Shown here: positions 35,352-44,211 of the stretch, in pieces
How the letters are laid out: each line of letters opens with the position of its first letter
Position numbering within the stretch: the stretch's first letter is position 1
From: CAZWCX01 sp964632945
Lineage (GTDB): Bacteria > Planctomycetota > MHYJ01 > WSZJ01 > CAZWCX01
Assembly (NCBI GenBank): GCA_964632945.1
Contig: CAZWCX010000024.1
Location: 4,751 to 68,750 of the forward strand
Direction of reading: 5' to 3'
DNA length: 64,000 nucleotides
The notes under the pieces: model-generated
What the model was told of the DNA's origin: nothing
What the model saw: the letters and a program-made list of their open reading frames with translations, nothing else
Databases searched by the model: none
Translations under genes and position numbers: made by a program

Positions 35352-36082
35352 CCCCGGCTCCAGATCACGAATCCCACGGTCATCAACGCAGCGTCGACCA
35401 GGAGGTGGCTCAGCCAGGGCGCGTGCAGGGCGCGCAGCCGGCGATACTGCCAGGCCCAGATCGCGCCGCCGAGGGCGGTGGCGAGGGCGGCGACCGCGGT
35501 GAGGGCCCCGTACCCGCCGAGATACTCCCCGAGCAGGACGGCATGGTGACCGGCGAAGCCGACGCTGGAGATCAGGATCGCCCGTCCTTCGCCGATCCGG
35601 CGGCGCAGCTGGTCGAACACGAACCAGCGCCAGTAGTACTCCTCCAGGAAGGAATGGAGGAGCGAATAGAAGACGCCCATCGCCGCGAAGCGAAGCGGCG
35701 TATCGATGCCGAGGCCGTCCATCTTGGCGCGCACGGCCGCGGGAAGTCCGGCGAGAAGAGGGTGCTCGAGCAGGCCGAGGACGACCAGTCCGCCGATCGC
35801 CGCCACGATCGGCGCGCCGCTGGCCAGGGCGGCGCGCAGATCCCGGACTCCGGGCCGGCCGATCCGCGGACGCGCTCCGACCACGGCAAGCATCCAGGCC
35901 GCCGGGAGAGCGAACTGGACGGCCTTGCCGGCGGCGTACGCGACCTGCGCCGCCGCCCCGTCGACCGCCACGAAGTAGATCCAGGTGAAGATCGACGGAA
36001 AGACGAGCGCGAACACCAACACGGGCCCGCGGCAGGCCCGCAGCCGGCGGCGGCGGAGGAATCGGGACGCCTTGCCGCTCAA
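35348..36082 (-). CDS. CPBP-family intramembrane metalloprotease
   Basis: A 244-aa membrane protein with six to seven hydrophobic helices. The CPBP/Rce1-like motif 1 is FLEEYYWRW (Glu-Glu-x3-Arg) at about residue 150. Motif 3 is GHHAVL, and the last motif is LSHLLVDAALM with His and Asp. These residues form the intramembrane zinc or glutamate centre in Rce1. The start is TTG at 36082, overlapping the upstream RING-gene stop (TTGA). The reading frame further upstream is antisense-like and lacks hydrophobic character, so the longer start is rejected. Bacterial members act in bacteriocin self-immunity or protein processing; the role here is open. Confidence 0.85.
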   Translation of the reverse strand: MSGKASRFLRRRRLRACRGPVLVFALVFPSIFTWIYFVAVDGAAAQVAYAAGKAVQFALPAAWMLAVVGARPRIGRPGVRDLRAALASGAPIVAAIGGLVVLGLLEHPLLAGLPAAVRAKMDGLGIDTPLRFAAMGVFYSLLHSFLEEYYWRWFVFDQLRRRIGEGRAILISSVGFAGHHAVLLGEYLGGYGALTAVAALATALGGAIWAWQYRRLRALHAPWLSHLLVDAALMTVGFVIWSRG

Positions 36083-36921
36083 CTCTCGCACTCCCGGGAG
36101 CCGCAGCCGAAGGTCGCGCACGCGCCGGTGTACTGCCAGCACTCGCGGTGGTGGAGGGTGTAGCAGCGCATGCAGGTGACGAACTTTCGTTCGATCGGCT
36201 CGCCGCACACGGGGCATACGCCGCCCGTCACCTCGCCGTGCAGATGGACGTCGAGGACTTTGAACTGTCCCGCCGGGACCGGACCGAGCGACTCGTAGAG
36301 CGCCGCGTCCAGGACCCGGCAACCGGCCTCGAGGAGGGCGGGAGATCGACGAGCGCCGCGCAGGATGCCGGGAAGGAACAGGCGACAGCGATTCAGGTAG
36401 ACTTCGAGCACCGGCACGCGCGGCGCGGTCAGCCGCGCAACTTCGAGGAGAGCGGAGACCAGGGCTTCCCCCGGCGGAACGGCGGCGCCCGATGCCGGCA
36501 AGCGGACTTCGAACAGGCGGATGAATTCGGCATCCAGGCTCGTCGCGAGCGCCGGCGCTTCGACGATGTCAGGTGGAATCGGCAACGGCGCATGACCGCG
36601 GCGCGGACGTACCTGCAGCCGGGGAAGTCCGCCCCCTTCCACTCCCACGGAGAGCACCGACCATCGCCCGGTCTGCCATTCCCGTTCGTAGAAATAGAAG
36701 GGACGCCCGTTCCGCCCCCACACGGCGTGTCCGCCCACCGTCGAACGGCCGAGGACGATTTGGCCGCCCATCTGCCGCGCCACCCGCTTGACCCGCGAGG
36801 CGTAGATCAGCGGCGCCCCGTATGCGAGCGAGGTCAGCTTATAGGCGATCCATGCGACGGCCACCGGCAGTCCGATCGTCATGATCATCCGGAACTCGTC
36901 CCCGCTCATGCTCAAGCTCAC
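36079..36921 (-). CDS. Prokaryotic RING-finger membrane protein
   Basis: A 280-aa protein. An N-terminal membrane helix (MIMTIGLPVAVAWIAYKLTSLAYG) is followed by a central domain of about 190 residues I do not recognise. The C-terminus is a RING-like zinc finger: CPVCGEPIERKFVTC, MRCYTLHHRECW, then TGACATFGCGS. This matches the prokaryotic RING family in pattern. These proteins resemble eukaryotic ubiquitin-ligase modules but sit in bacteria of unknown partner chemistry. The start is GTG at 36921, overlapping the GNAT stop (GTGA); ATG at 36909 is equally possible. Its stop overlaps the TTG of the CPBP gene. Confidence 0.82.
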   Translation of the reverse strand: MSLSMSGDEFRMIMTIGLPVAVAWIAYKLTSLAYGAPLIYASRVKRVARQMGGQIVLGRSTVGGHAVWGRNGRPFYFYEREWQTGRWSVLSVGVEGGGLPRLQVRPRRGHAPLPIPPDIVEAPALATSLDAEFIRLFEVRLPASGAAVPPGEALVSALLEVARLTAPRVPVLEVYLNRCRLFLPGILRGARRSPALLEAGCRVLDAALYESLGPVPAGQFKVLDVHLHGEVTGGVCPVCGEPIERKFVTCMRCYTLHHRECWQYTGACATFGCGSRECES

Positions 36922-37430
36922 AGGCGCATGAGAAAGTGGAACTCCTCGACATGGTTGACCCCGCCGAGCACCCTCGTTTCGCGCAGATCCTCGGCCCCGA
37001 GGTGGCGGTACACCGCATGAGAGACGCGGTAGTTCACGTCCGACCAGATGTGCATCGCGCGGTATCCCCGCGCGCGGGCCCAGGCGAAGGCCCACTCGAC
37101 GAGGCGCCGGCCCAGGCCCTTCCCCCGAAACTCCGGGCGGAGGAACACGCGCTTCAATTCCGCCTCTCCCGCGGCGTGCTGTTTCACCGCCACCGAGCCG
37201 ATCACCCGTTCCCCGTCGAGTAGAACCCGAAACACGCACTCCGGGGCGGGATACCGCTCGACGATCCGCCGCAGGTCGTCGTCCAGCGTGTCGAGCTCGA
37301 TCTCCTGGCGATGCTCCCCGTACGCGCCGGCGATGATCTCGATGACCGCGTCCTCGTGGCGCTTCTCGTACGGAACGAGCCGGTAGGGAGCGAATCCGGG
37401 CTCGCCGGGAGGGGGCTGGTTCACGGGCAC
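36918..37430 (-). CDS. GNAT-family N-acetyltransferase
   Basis: A 170-aa protein. Acetyl-CoA binding motif A is clear: ELKRVFLRPEFRGKGLGRRL has the R-x-x-G-x-G/A pyrophosphate loop. LVEWAFAWARARGY and NYRVSHAVYRHLGAED complete the fold. Length is typical. The start follows the DUF6265 stop by one base, and the stop overlaps the RING gene start. The substrate cannot be inferred; small amines and protein N-termini are the common acceptors. Confidence 0.9.
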   Translation of the reverse strand: MPVNQPPPGEPGFAPYRLVPYEKRHEDAVIEIIAGAYGEHRQEIELDTLDDDLRRIVERYPAPECVFRVLLDGERVIGSVAVKQHAAGEAELKRVFLRPEFRGKGLGRRLVEWAFAWARARGYRAMHIWSDVNYRVSHAVYRHLGAEDLRETRVLGGVNHVEEFHFLMRL

Positions 37431-37431
37431 C

Positions 37432-37833
37432 TCACTTCGCGCGGCGCAGGTCGAACCGCATTTCGGCGGCGTGGCCGCCTTCCACCCCCTTGAGCACGAT
37501 CAGGAGGTTGTCTGCGGCGACGAGTTCGTAGGTGAGCGAACGGGGGAAGTCGTGCTCCGGATTGACGAAGGTCGCCTTCTTGACCTTGGGATCATGCCCG
37601 TCGATCCGGAAATCGACGCTCGGCTTGCCGCCCGGATACGGGGTGAGCGTCGCCACGCCGTTTTTCATCATGAAGCGCTCGAATTCGAAGAACGTCGCCT
37701 GGCCGTCCGGCCCGATCGTCTTGCTCGCGCTGAGGACGATTCCGCCGTCCGCCGGCGTGTATTGCGTCCAGAAGGTCTCGCCGCCGACGTTTCCGGTCCA
37801 GGTCCCCGCCAGCCAGCCCAGATGTTCGATCAT
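37432..37833 (-). CDS. DUF6265-type beta-barrel protein
   Basis: A 133-aa protein. It starts MIEHLGWLAGTWTGNVGGETFW and has the downstream signature ATFVNPEHDFPRSLTYEL, the pattern of the lipocalin-like DUF6265 family. No signal peptide is seen. The ribosome binding site is AGGGAG, 9 bases before ATG. It is first gene of a tight minus-strand operon reading DUF6265, GNAT, RING, CPBP, methyltransferase. The function is unknown; the fold suggests binding of a small hydrophobic ligand. Confidence 0.8.
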   Translation of the reverse strand: MIEHLGWLAGTWTGNVGGETFWTQYTPADGGIVLSASKTIGPDGQATFFEFERFMMKNGVATLTPYPGGKPSVDFRIDGHDPKVKKATFVNPEHDFPRSLTYELVAADNLLIVLKGVEGGHAAEMRFDLRRAK

Positions 37834-37918
37834 GTCCGACTCCCTTCGCTCCTCCGGTGTTCTTCATGGGACCACAGACGCCGCATCTCTCGGTCGCTCG
37901 ATCCCGTCGCGCCTCCCG

Positions 37919-40681
37919 TCACCGTCCCAGGGACTCCAGCGCGCCGCGAGCGACCACGACGTTCTCGCGCGCCGCGGCGGCGAGGATCCGTTCGGCCGCC
38001 TCCGCGATGCCGTCGGGGTCCATGTGCTGATAGGCGTAGACGTCGCTCGGCCGCCCGCACTTGCTCGCCTTGCGCACCGCCAGCGCCTCCTGCTTCACGC
38101 CGACCACGCTGCCGAGATTGTCCAGCAGTCCGGGCTCTCCGTCGCACACGGATACGATCGGGATGCGTCCGCCCGCGAGACAGACCAGGTCCCCCGCGGA
38201 CTCGACTGCGCGCCCCTTGGCCAGGTGAAGATCGCCGGTGACGCCGAGCCCCTCGGCGAGGTGGCGGTAGCCGTTCTCGTGCGCGAGATTCCCCAGCAGC
38301 AGGTCGGGCGACGTCACCGCGAACACGTTGGCGTAGATCCCCTTGGCCAGGAGCCGGTCGCTGGCGGCGACCGCCTCGGGCCCGAGCGCGCCCATCGAGA
38401 AGAGGTGTACGACGTTGTCGCCCGGCTCGTAGCCGTCATACCCGCGATAGTCCACGAGCGCATAGGCCCCCTCCAGACAGTCGCGACGCACCTGTTCCAG
38501 GATGTCCGCGTCGGACTGCGGCGGGACCTCCGCCTCGCGGACCGCTCCCGCCCGCGGTTCGGCCTCGAGCGACAGGCGCGCGTCGGGCGCGAGGTCCTGC
38601 TTGTACCGCGCCTGCCGGCGCAACCGCTCGATCAGCAGCCCCTGCCGGATACCGCGCGTCACGGCGCGCACGATCACGCCGGAACGCCCGTGGTCTTCGT
38701 GCAGGAAGTGCCGGCGGATCGTCTCGGCGAAAATCCAGCTCAGCTCCACGGCGAACAGCGGTTCCCAGGTGACCTGATTGGGCATCTGGAAGTCGCTCTT
38801 CCACGAGTGCTGCGCCCCTTCCGGCGCCAGGGTGATGCCCGAAGGGGTGCCGACGCAGATGAAGGACGCGCCCCAGTACAGGTTGTAGTAGAGCTGATCG
38901 AGCGCGCGCTTGATGAAGAAGTCGTACACGGTCATGATCGGCAGGAACGGGATGCCCAGGTGGTGGTACATCTTGCCGAAGGCGCCCGCGGCGCTCATGC
39001 AGTTCGCCTCCGCGATTTCGAAGCGGATGTGGCGCGTCCACGCCTCCTCGCTGGGCGACAGGTCGGGGCGATCGGGGGTGTCGACCGCGAGTTCGTCGTC
39101 GAAGTCCCGCTCCGGCGCCGGCCCGTAGATCTTGTCGTCCATGTTCGGGCTGATGTTGGTCGACGTGCCGACGTCCGGGGCCATCGTCATGATCAGGTCG
39201 GCCACGGGCGCCCAGCGGACCTCGTCGGGTTTGAGTTCGACCTTCTCGCCGCGGCGCTGGCGCTCGGCCTCGTTGCCGACACGGATCACCTTGCTGGCCA
39301 CCTGCCCCCACATCCACTGGGTGTGGGCGACCGGGAAGTACTTCAGGTTCACGTCCACCGACTTGGGCAGGTCGCCCCCCTCCGCGAAGCGCTCGCGGAT
39401 CACGCGCAGGTTGCCCGCACGGAGCGCCCACTGCGCCTCGATCCCTTCGCGCAGGACCTTGCGCCGTCCGGCCAGGTAGTGCGCCTCCGGGGAGTACGGA
39501 GAGAAGAGCGCGTACGGCTCCTCCTCGGTCAGGCCGGCCTCGGCGGTGAGGCGCGCGACCTCCGCGGGCTCCGGGAGGGCGCTGTGGTTGCCCGGGTGCG
39601 CCCAGCACTCCAGGCCCCAGCCCTTCACCGTGTGGACGATCAGCATGGTCGGCCGGTCGGGATCGGTCTTGGAGGCGAGCAGCGCCGGGACCAGGACCTC
39701 GAGGTCATGCCCGCCGAGGTCCTCGAGCAGGCCCTGCAGCGTCGGATCGTCGTAATCGTCGAGCGACCTTTTCAGGGCCGGCTGGTGGCGCAGCAGCGCG
39801 GCCCGGGTGGCGGCGCCGTCGCGCTTGAGCAGCAGCATCTGCAACTCGAAGTCGGAGAGCTTCTGCTCGAGCGTCTCGCGGAAGAGCGCCCCGCCGCGGC
39901 CGGCGAACGCCGCCTCCCGCCTGCGCCCGTGCCGCACCTGGATCACCTCCCAGCCGTTGGCGGCGGCCGTGCGCTCGATCCGGTCGCAGTCGCATCCCTT
40001 GAGGCTCCGGTTGTTCGGGATGCGCGTGCCGTCGAGGTTCTGGCGGTTGTAATCGATGATCCAGGTCACGTCCCCCAGCTCGCGCTCGGCGACGTCGGGG
40101 AGCGCCTCCATGAGCGACCCCTCGCGGAACTCGCTGTCGCCGATCAGGGACCAGAAGTGCGTTCCCGCGGGAACCGCGAGCCGGTGATCGCGGGCGTAGC
40201 GGTAGGCCAGCGCGGTGTAGACCGAAACCACCGGCGGGATTCCGACCGATCCCGAGGGAAAGAAGTTGTGCCCGTCCGGATCGCTCTCCGCGTGATACGA
40301 CTGCAGCACGGGCTCGCCGTGCGCGGAGAACTTGCGCAGCCGGCCCATGACCTTTCCGGCCTCGGCGTCTTCCAGCCAGCCCCCCTTGCCGTCGCCGAAC
40401 AGACCGAGCATGTACTGCAGGGAGTGGTCGACGGGCGATGCATGAGGCTTGCTGCACAGGAAGTCCTGCGGCTCGCGCACGGCCAGGTGCAGCGCCGACA
40501 GGATATGAACGCAGGACGAGCACGCCGCCGGGTGGCCGCCGACCTTGGGATCGCCCTCCTGCTTGTCCGACCGGTGGTTGGCGTCGTGAATCATCCGCGT
40601 GGCGTAGTAGAACGCGCGGCGCGACAGGGAAGCCAGGACGCCGTAGTCGAGGTGCGGCAGGGCGGGAGACTTCGCGGGCAT
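37919..40681 (-). CDS. Pyruvate dehydrogenase E1-like (homodimeric AceE type)
   Basis: A 920-aa thiamine-diphosphate enzyme with transketolase-like layout. The N-terminal half includes GGHPAACSSCVHIL and the ThDP motif GDSEFREGSLMEAL...YNRQNLDG (GDSE 181-184, Asn215). The middle has HTVKGWGLECWAHPGNHSALP. The pyrimidine domain includes EIANCMSAAGAFGKMYHHLG-like sequence at about 555-575, and a C-terminal transketolase domain follows. It is near the size of E. coli AceE (887). It would decarboxylate pyruvate or a related 2-oxoacid. No E2 or E3 genes are adjacent, so the substrate and complex membership are uncertain. It has its own promoter and is divergent from the lipid-modification genes. 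Confidence 0.85.
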   Translation of the reverse strand: MPAKSPALPHLDYGVLASLSRRAFYYATRMIHDANHRSDKQEGDPKVGGHPAACSSCVHILSALHLAVREPQDFLCSKPHASPVDHSLQYMLGLFGDGKGGWLEDAEAGKVMGRLRKFSAHGEPVLQSYHAESDPDGHNFFPSGSVGIPPVVSVYTALAYRYARDHRLAVPAGTHFWSLIGDSEFREGSLMEALPDVAERELGDVTWIIDYNRQNLDGTRIPNNRSLKGCDCDRIERTAAANGWEVIQVRHGRRREAAFAGRGGALFRETLEQKLSDFELQMLLLKRDGAATRAALLRHQPALKRSLDDYDDPTLQGLLEDLGGHDLEVLVPALLASKTDPDRPTMLIVHTVKGWGLECWAHPGNHSALPEPAEVARLTAEAGLTEEEPYALFSPYSPEAHYLAGRRKVLREGIEAQWALRAGNLRVIRERFAEGGDLPKSVDVNLKYFPVAHTQWMWGQVASKVIRVGNEAERQRRGEKVELKPDEVRWAPVADLIMTMAPDVGTSTNISPNMDDKIYGPAPERDFDDELAVDTPDRPDLSPSEEAWTRHIRFEIAEANCMSAAGAFGKMYHHLGIPFLPIMTVYDFFIKRALDQLYYNLYWGASFICVGTPSGITLAPEGAQHSWKSDFQMPNQVTWEPLFAVELSWIFAETIRRHFLHEDHGRSGVIVRAVTRGIRQGLLIERLRRQARYKQDLAPDARLSLEAEPRAGAVREAEVPPQSDADILEQVRRDCLEGAYALVDYRGYDGYEPGDNVVHLFSMGALGPEAVAASDRLLAKGIYANVFAVTSPDLLLGNLAHENGYRHLAEGLGVTGDLHLAKGRAVESAGDLVCLAGGRIPIVSVCDGEPGLLDNLGSVVGVKQEALAVRKASKCGRPSDVYAYQHMDPDGIAEAAERILAAAARENVVVARGALESLGR

Positions 40682-40741
40682 GGCTGGGGCGCTCGAATGC
40701 AGGAATCCCCGGAACGTCGCGACGAACCCGGAAAGCGTCGA

Positions 40742-40772
40742 ATTCTAGCATGCGGGCGCGGGCGTCGTCCAA
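40742..40772 (-). promoter_or_regulatory. Extended -10 promoter of the E1-like gene
   Basis: On the minus strand, TTGGAC (40767-40772), 19 bases, then TAGAAT (40742-40747) preceded by TGC, an extended -10. The predicted transcript begins about 54 nt before the start at 40681. The spacer is longer than ideal, which the extended -10 can offset. Confidence 0.5.
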
Positions 40773-40815
40773 ATTCCGCGTTCCGTCCGCGCGCCTTCCC
40801 GAGAGTGACGCGGTC

Positions 40816-40830
40816 CCGGACCTGGTCCGG
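40816..40830. repeat. Palindromic element upstream of the FAD oxidoreductase gene
   Basis: CCGGACCTGGTCCGG, a 7-bp inverted repeat with one central base. On the opposite strand this segment reads IPDQVRD, a peptide often produced by small dispersed palindromic repeats of bacterial genomes. The same outer arms occur in a longer palindrome at 47727-47750. It may be a mobile REP-like relic or an operator. Confidence 0.45.
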
Positions 40831-40894
40831 AATCCGGTGGACGGAAGGTTCCCGGAACCGGTATCGTGGAGCCGGAAGGGAGGAGGGTCCCAAC

Positions 40895-42139
40895 ATGCGA
40901 ATCGCGGTGGTCGGCGCCGGGATTTCCGGCATGCTCGCCGCCTATCTGCTCTGCCGCGAACATGACCTCACCGTGTTCGAAGCGGAGGACCGGGTGGGGG
41001 GACATACCCACACCCATGCGATTCCGCTGCGCGATCGCACGCTCCCGGTCGATTCCGGCTTCATCGTGTACAACGAAGCCACCTACCCGAACTTCACCCG
41101 CCTCCTCTCCCGCCTGGACGTACCCACGCAGCCGTCGACGATGAGCTTCAGCGTCCGCTGCGAACGCTCCGGGGTCGAGTGGGCGGGGGCCGACTGGAAC
41201 ACCATCTTCGCCCAGCGACGCAATCTGTTGCGTCCCACGTTCCTGGGAATGCTCCGGGACGTGGTGCGGTTCAACCGGGAAGCCAAGGCCTGGCTGGAGA
41301 ACGGGTCCGACGGCCGGACGCTGGGAGAGTTCGTGACCGAACGCGGCTATTCGCGCGCCTTCGTCGACTGGTACCTCGTGCCGATGGGGGCCGCGGTCTG
41401 GTCGGCGGATCCCGGCCGGCTCCCGGACTTCCCCGCGCGCACGTTCCTGCGCTTCTGGAAGAATCACGGATTCCTGGAGGTGGACGACCGTCCGCAATGG
41501 CGCGTGATCCGCGGGGGATCGAACCGGTACGCGGAACGGTTGACCGCCCCCTACCGCGACCGCATCCGCACGAACCTCGCGGTCGCCGGCATCCGCCGAC
41601 GCGCGGACCACGTGGAGGTGAAGCCGGTTTCGGGGGAGGCCGAACGGTTCGACGAAGTGATCCTGGCCTGCCACTCGGACCAGGCGCTCGCGCTCCTGAC
41701 CGATCCCTCCCCGGCGGAGCGTGAGATCCTGGGCGCCATCCGCTACCAGGAGAACGACGCAGTGCTGCACACGGACGTCCGCCTGCTGCCGCGCGCGCGC
41801 CGCGCCTGGTCGAGCTGGAACACCCTGGTTCCCAGGGAGCCGGGGCCGCGCGTGACCGTCACGTACGACATGAACCGGCTGCAGTCGCTCGACGCGCCGG
41901 AAACGTTCTGCGTGACTCTCAACCGGACGGAGGCGATCGATCCCGCGCGCATCCTGCGGCGCATGCGCTACCATCACCCGGTCTACACGGCGGAGGCGGT
42001 GGCCGCCCAGGGGCGGCGAGCGGAGATCAGCGGAGTGAACCGCACGAACTATTGTGGCGCGTACTGGGGGTACGGGTTTCACGAGGACGGGGTGAATTCC
42101 GCGCTGGCCGTGTGCGCGCGCTTCGGAACGGGACTTTGA
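40895..42139 (+). CDS. FAD-dependent amine-oxidase-like oxidoreductase
   Basis: A 414-aa protein with the FAD dinucleotide motif RIAVVGAGISGMLAAYLL at 2-19 and the acidic ribose contact EAEDRVGGHTHTH. The segment GSNRYAERLTAPYR lies mid-protein, and the C-terminal FAD contact region is YCGAYWGYGFHEDGVNSALAV. It belongs to the NAD(P)-binding/amine-oxidase-like family that in many bacteria is adjacent to DUF1365 and a cyclopropane-fatty-acid synthase, exactly as here. It probably oxidises or desaturates a membrane acyl chain or a product of the methyltransferases. The reaction has not been read from sequence. Confidence 0.88.
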   Translation: MRIAVVGAGISGMLAAYLLCREHDLTVFEAEDRVGGHTHTHAIPLRDRTLPVDSGFIVYNEATYPNFTRLLSRLDVPTQPSTMSFSVRCERSGVEWAGADWNTIFAQRRNLLRPTFLGMLRDVVRFNREAKAWLENGSDGRTLGEFVTERGYSRAFVDWYLVPMGAAVWSADPGRLPDFPARTFLRFWKNHGFLEVDDRPQWRVIRGGSNRYAERLTAPYRDRIRTNLAVAGIRRRADHVEVKPVSGEAERFDEVILACHSDQALALLTDPSPAEREILGAIRYQENDAVLHTDVRLLPRARRAWSSWNTLVPREPGPRVTVTYDMNRLQSLDAPETFCVTLNRTEAIDPARILRRMRYHHPVYTAEAVAAQGRRAEISGVNRTNYCGAYWGYGFHEDGVNSALAVCARFGTGL

Positions 42140-42142
42140 TTC

Positions 42143-42937
42143 GTGAAGAGCTGCATTTACGAAGGGCGCGTGCGCCATCGCCGGTTCTCGCCGGTGCCGC
42201 ACGCCTTTGCGTATCGGCTCTTCCACCTGTACCTCGACATCGAGGAGTTGCCCGGACTTTTCCGGGGCCGCTGGTTCTGGTCGGCGCACCGGCCGGCGCC
42301 GGCGCGCTTCCGGCGCGAGGATCACCTGGGGGATCCGCAGGTTCCGCTCGATCGGGCCGTGCGCGACCTCGTGGAAGCGCAGGGCGCTCCCCGCCCGGGC
42401 GGGCCGATCCGGCTCCTGACCCACCTGCGCTACTTCGGCTACGGCTTCAACCCGGTGTCGTTCTACTACTGCTGGGACGCCTCCGACCGGACCGTGGAGA
42501 CGGTGGTCGCCGAGGTGGACAACACCCCCTGGGGGGAGCGCCACTGCTACGTCCTGACGGAGGCGCGCAATGAAGCGACCGCGCCCCGGAAACGTTTCCG
42601 CTTTCCGAAGGCCTTCCACGTCTCGCCGTTCATCGGCATGGACGTGGACTACGACTGGCGCTTCACCGAGCCCGGCGAGCGGCTCCTCGTCCACATGGAG
42701 GGCGCGCGCGGGGGGGTGAAATTCTTCGATGCCACGATGGGATTGCGGCGCACGCCGATCGCCGCGGGCGCCCTGGCCCGCGTGCTGGCGCAGTACCCGT
42801 TCCTGACCGCAAAGGTGATCGGCGCCATCTACTGGCAGGCGTTTCGGCTCTGGTGGAAACGTTGCCCCTTCCACCCGCATCCGAAGACGCGCGTGGACGA
42901 TCCGGCCCGGAACGAAGAGAAGGTGGAGCGACCATGA
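42143..42937 (+). CDS. DUF1365 protein
   Basis: A 264-aa protein with GTG start at 42143, three bases after the previous stop. DUF1365 features are SCIYEGRVRHRRFSPVPHAF (residues 3-22), FGYGFNPVSFYYCWD, and FHVSPFIGMDVDYDWRF. The family has no established activity and co-occurs with cyclopropane-fatty-acid synthase genes, implying membrane-lipid modification. The stop overlaps the next ATG (ATGA). Confidence 0.93.
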   Translation: MKSCIYEGRVRHRRFSPVPHAFAYRLFHLYLDIEELPGLFRGRWFWSAHRPAPARFRREDHLGDPQVPLDRAVRDLVEAQGAPRPGGPIRLLTHLRYFGYGFNPVSFYYCWDASDRTVETVVAEVDNTPWGERHCYVLTEARNEATAPRKRFRFPKAFHVSPFIGMDVDYDWRFTEPGERLLVHMEGARGGVKFFDATMGLRRTPIAAGALARVLAQYPFLTAKVIGAIYWQAFRLWWKRCPFHPHPKTRVDDPARNEEKVERP

Positions 42938-44211
42938 CGCCGACCGGTTCCCCGACGTTGCGCGACGAATGGCGATCGACCGCGGCAAGGCCGGTTCCCG
43001 CGGGCCGGTTCGACCGGTGGGCCCGGGCCCAGGTGCTCGCCCGCGCCGCGGGCATCCGCGAGGGCAGGCTGACTCTGATCGACGGGGCGGAGCGGTTCGA
43101 ATTCGGCCGCGCGCCGCGCGGGGAATCGCTGAGCGCCGCGATCACCGTCCGCGACCCCCGCCTGTGGCGACATGTGGTCCTCGGCGGCACCGTGGGGGTC
43201 GGGACCGCCTATCTCGAGGGCTGCTGGGATTGCGACGACCTCCCGTCCCTGGTGCGGATGTTCGTCCGCAACCGCGATGCCATGTTCGCCCTGGAACGTG
43301 GCTGGGCGCGCTGGTCCGGTGCGATCCTCCGGGGTCTCGCTTGTCTTCGCGGCAACACGCGCCCCGGCAGCCGGCGCAACATCGCGGCCCACTATGACCT
43401 CGGCAACGAGTTCTTCGCCGCCTTCCTCGACGAAACGATGATGTACTCCTGCGCCGTGTTCGAGCCGGAGGACCTGCCGCTGGCGGAGGCCTCGACCCTC
43501 AAGAACGAGCGCATCTGTCGGAAGCTCGCGCTCGGCCCGCAGGACCGGCTGCTCGAGATCGGCACCGGGTGGGGGGGATTCGCCATTCACGCCGCCCGGC
43601 GCTACGGCTGCCGGGTGACCACGACGACCATCTCGGAGCGCCAGTTCGAGTACGCCGCCGAACGGGTGAACCGGGAAGGGCTGTCCGACCGCGTCACCGT
43701 GCTGCGCGACGATTACCGCGACCTGAAGGGCCGCTACGACAAGCTCGTTTCCATCGAGATGATCGAGGCGATCGGCGCCGCCCAGTATCCGACCTTCTTC
43801 CGGCGCTGCACGGACCTCCTCGAACCGCACGGGACGATGCTGCTCCAGACCATTACCATCGCCGACCGGGAGTTCGAGCAGCACGCGCGCTCCGTCGACT
43901 TCATCAAGCGGTACATCTTCCCCGGCAGCTGCCTGCCCTCCGTGACCGCGCTGTGCGCGGCGATGACTCGCGCCGGCGACCTCCAGCTGGTTCACCTGGA
44001 GGACCTGACGCGCCACTACGTGACGACGCTGCGCCGCTGGCGGGAGCGCTTCCGCGCCAACCTGGACCGCGTGCGCGCGCTCGGATTCGGAGAGTCGTTC
44101 GTGCGCCTGTGGGAGTACTACTTCGGCTATTGCGAAGGCAGCTTCCAGGAGCGGTATACAGGGGACGTGCAGATGCTGCTGGCGCGCCCGCTCGCGCGAC
44201 CGCCGGTCTGA
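42934..44211 (+). CDS. Cyclopropane-fatty-acyl-phospholipid synthase family
   Basis: A 425-aa SAM enzyme that adds a methyl or methylene group to unsaturated phospholipid acyl chains. SAM motif I is LLEIGTGWGGFA (206-217). Cys173 in YSCAVFEPED, the EMIEAIG segment and VDFIKRYIFPGSCLPS match conserved CFA positions. The start overlaps DUF1365 (ATGA). Whether the product is cyclopropane, methyl-branched or another modified lipid cannot be decided. A second CFA-type domain lies in the convergent fusion protein 0.2 kb downstream, so at least two methylation steps are plausible. Confidence 0.92.
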   Translation: MTPTGSPTLRDEWRSTAARPVPAGRFDRWARAQVLARAAGIREGRLTLIDGAERFEFGRAPRGESLSAAITVRDPRLWRHVVLGGTVGVGTAYLEGCWDCDDLPSLVRMFVRNRDAMFALERGWARWSGAILRGLACLRGNTRPGSRRNIAAHYDLGNEFFAAFLDETMMYSCAVFEPEDLPLAEASTLKNERICRKLALGPQDRLLEIGTGWGGFAIHAARRYGCRVTTTTISERQFEYAAERVNREGLSDRVTVLRDDYRDLKGRYDKLVSIEMIEAIGAAQYPTFFRRCTDLLEPHGTMLLQTITIADREFEQHARSVDFIKRYIFPGSCLPSVTALCAAMTRAGDLQLVHLEDLTRHYVTTLRRWRERFRANLDRVRALGFGESFVRLWEYYFGYCEGSFQERYTGDVQMLLARPLARPPV

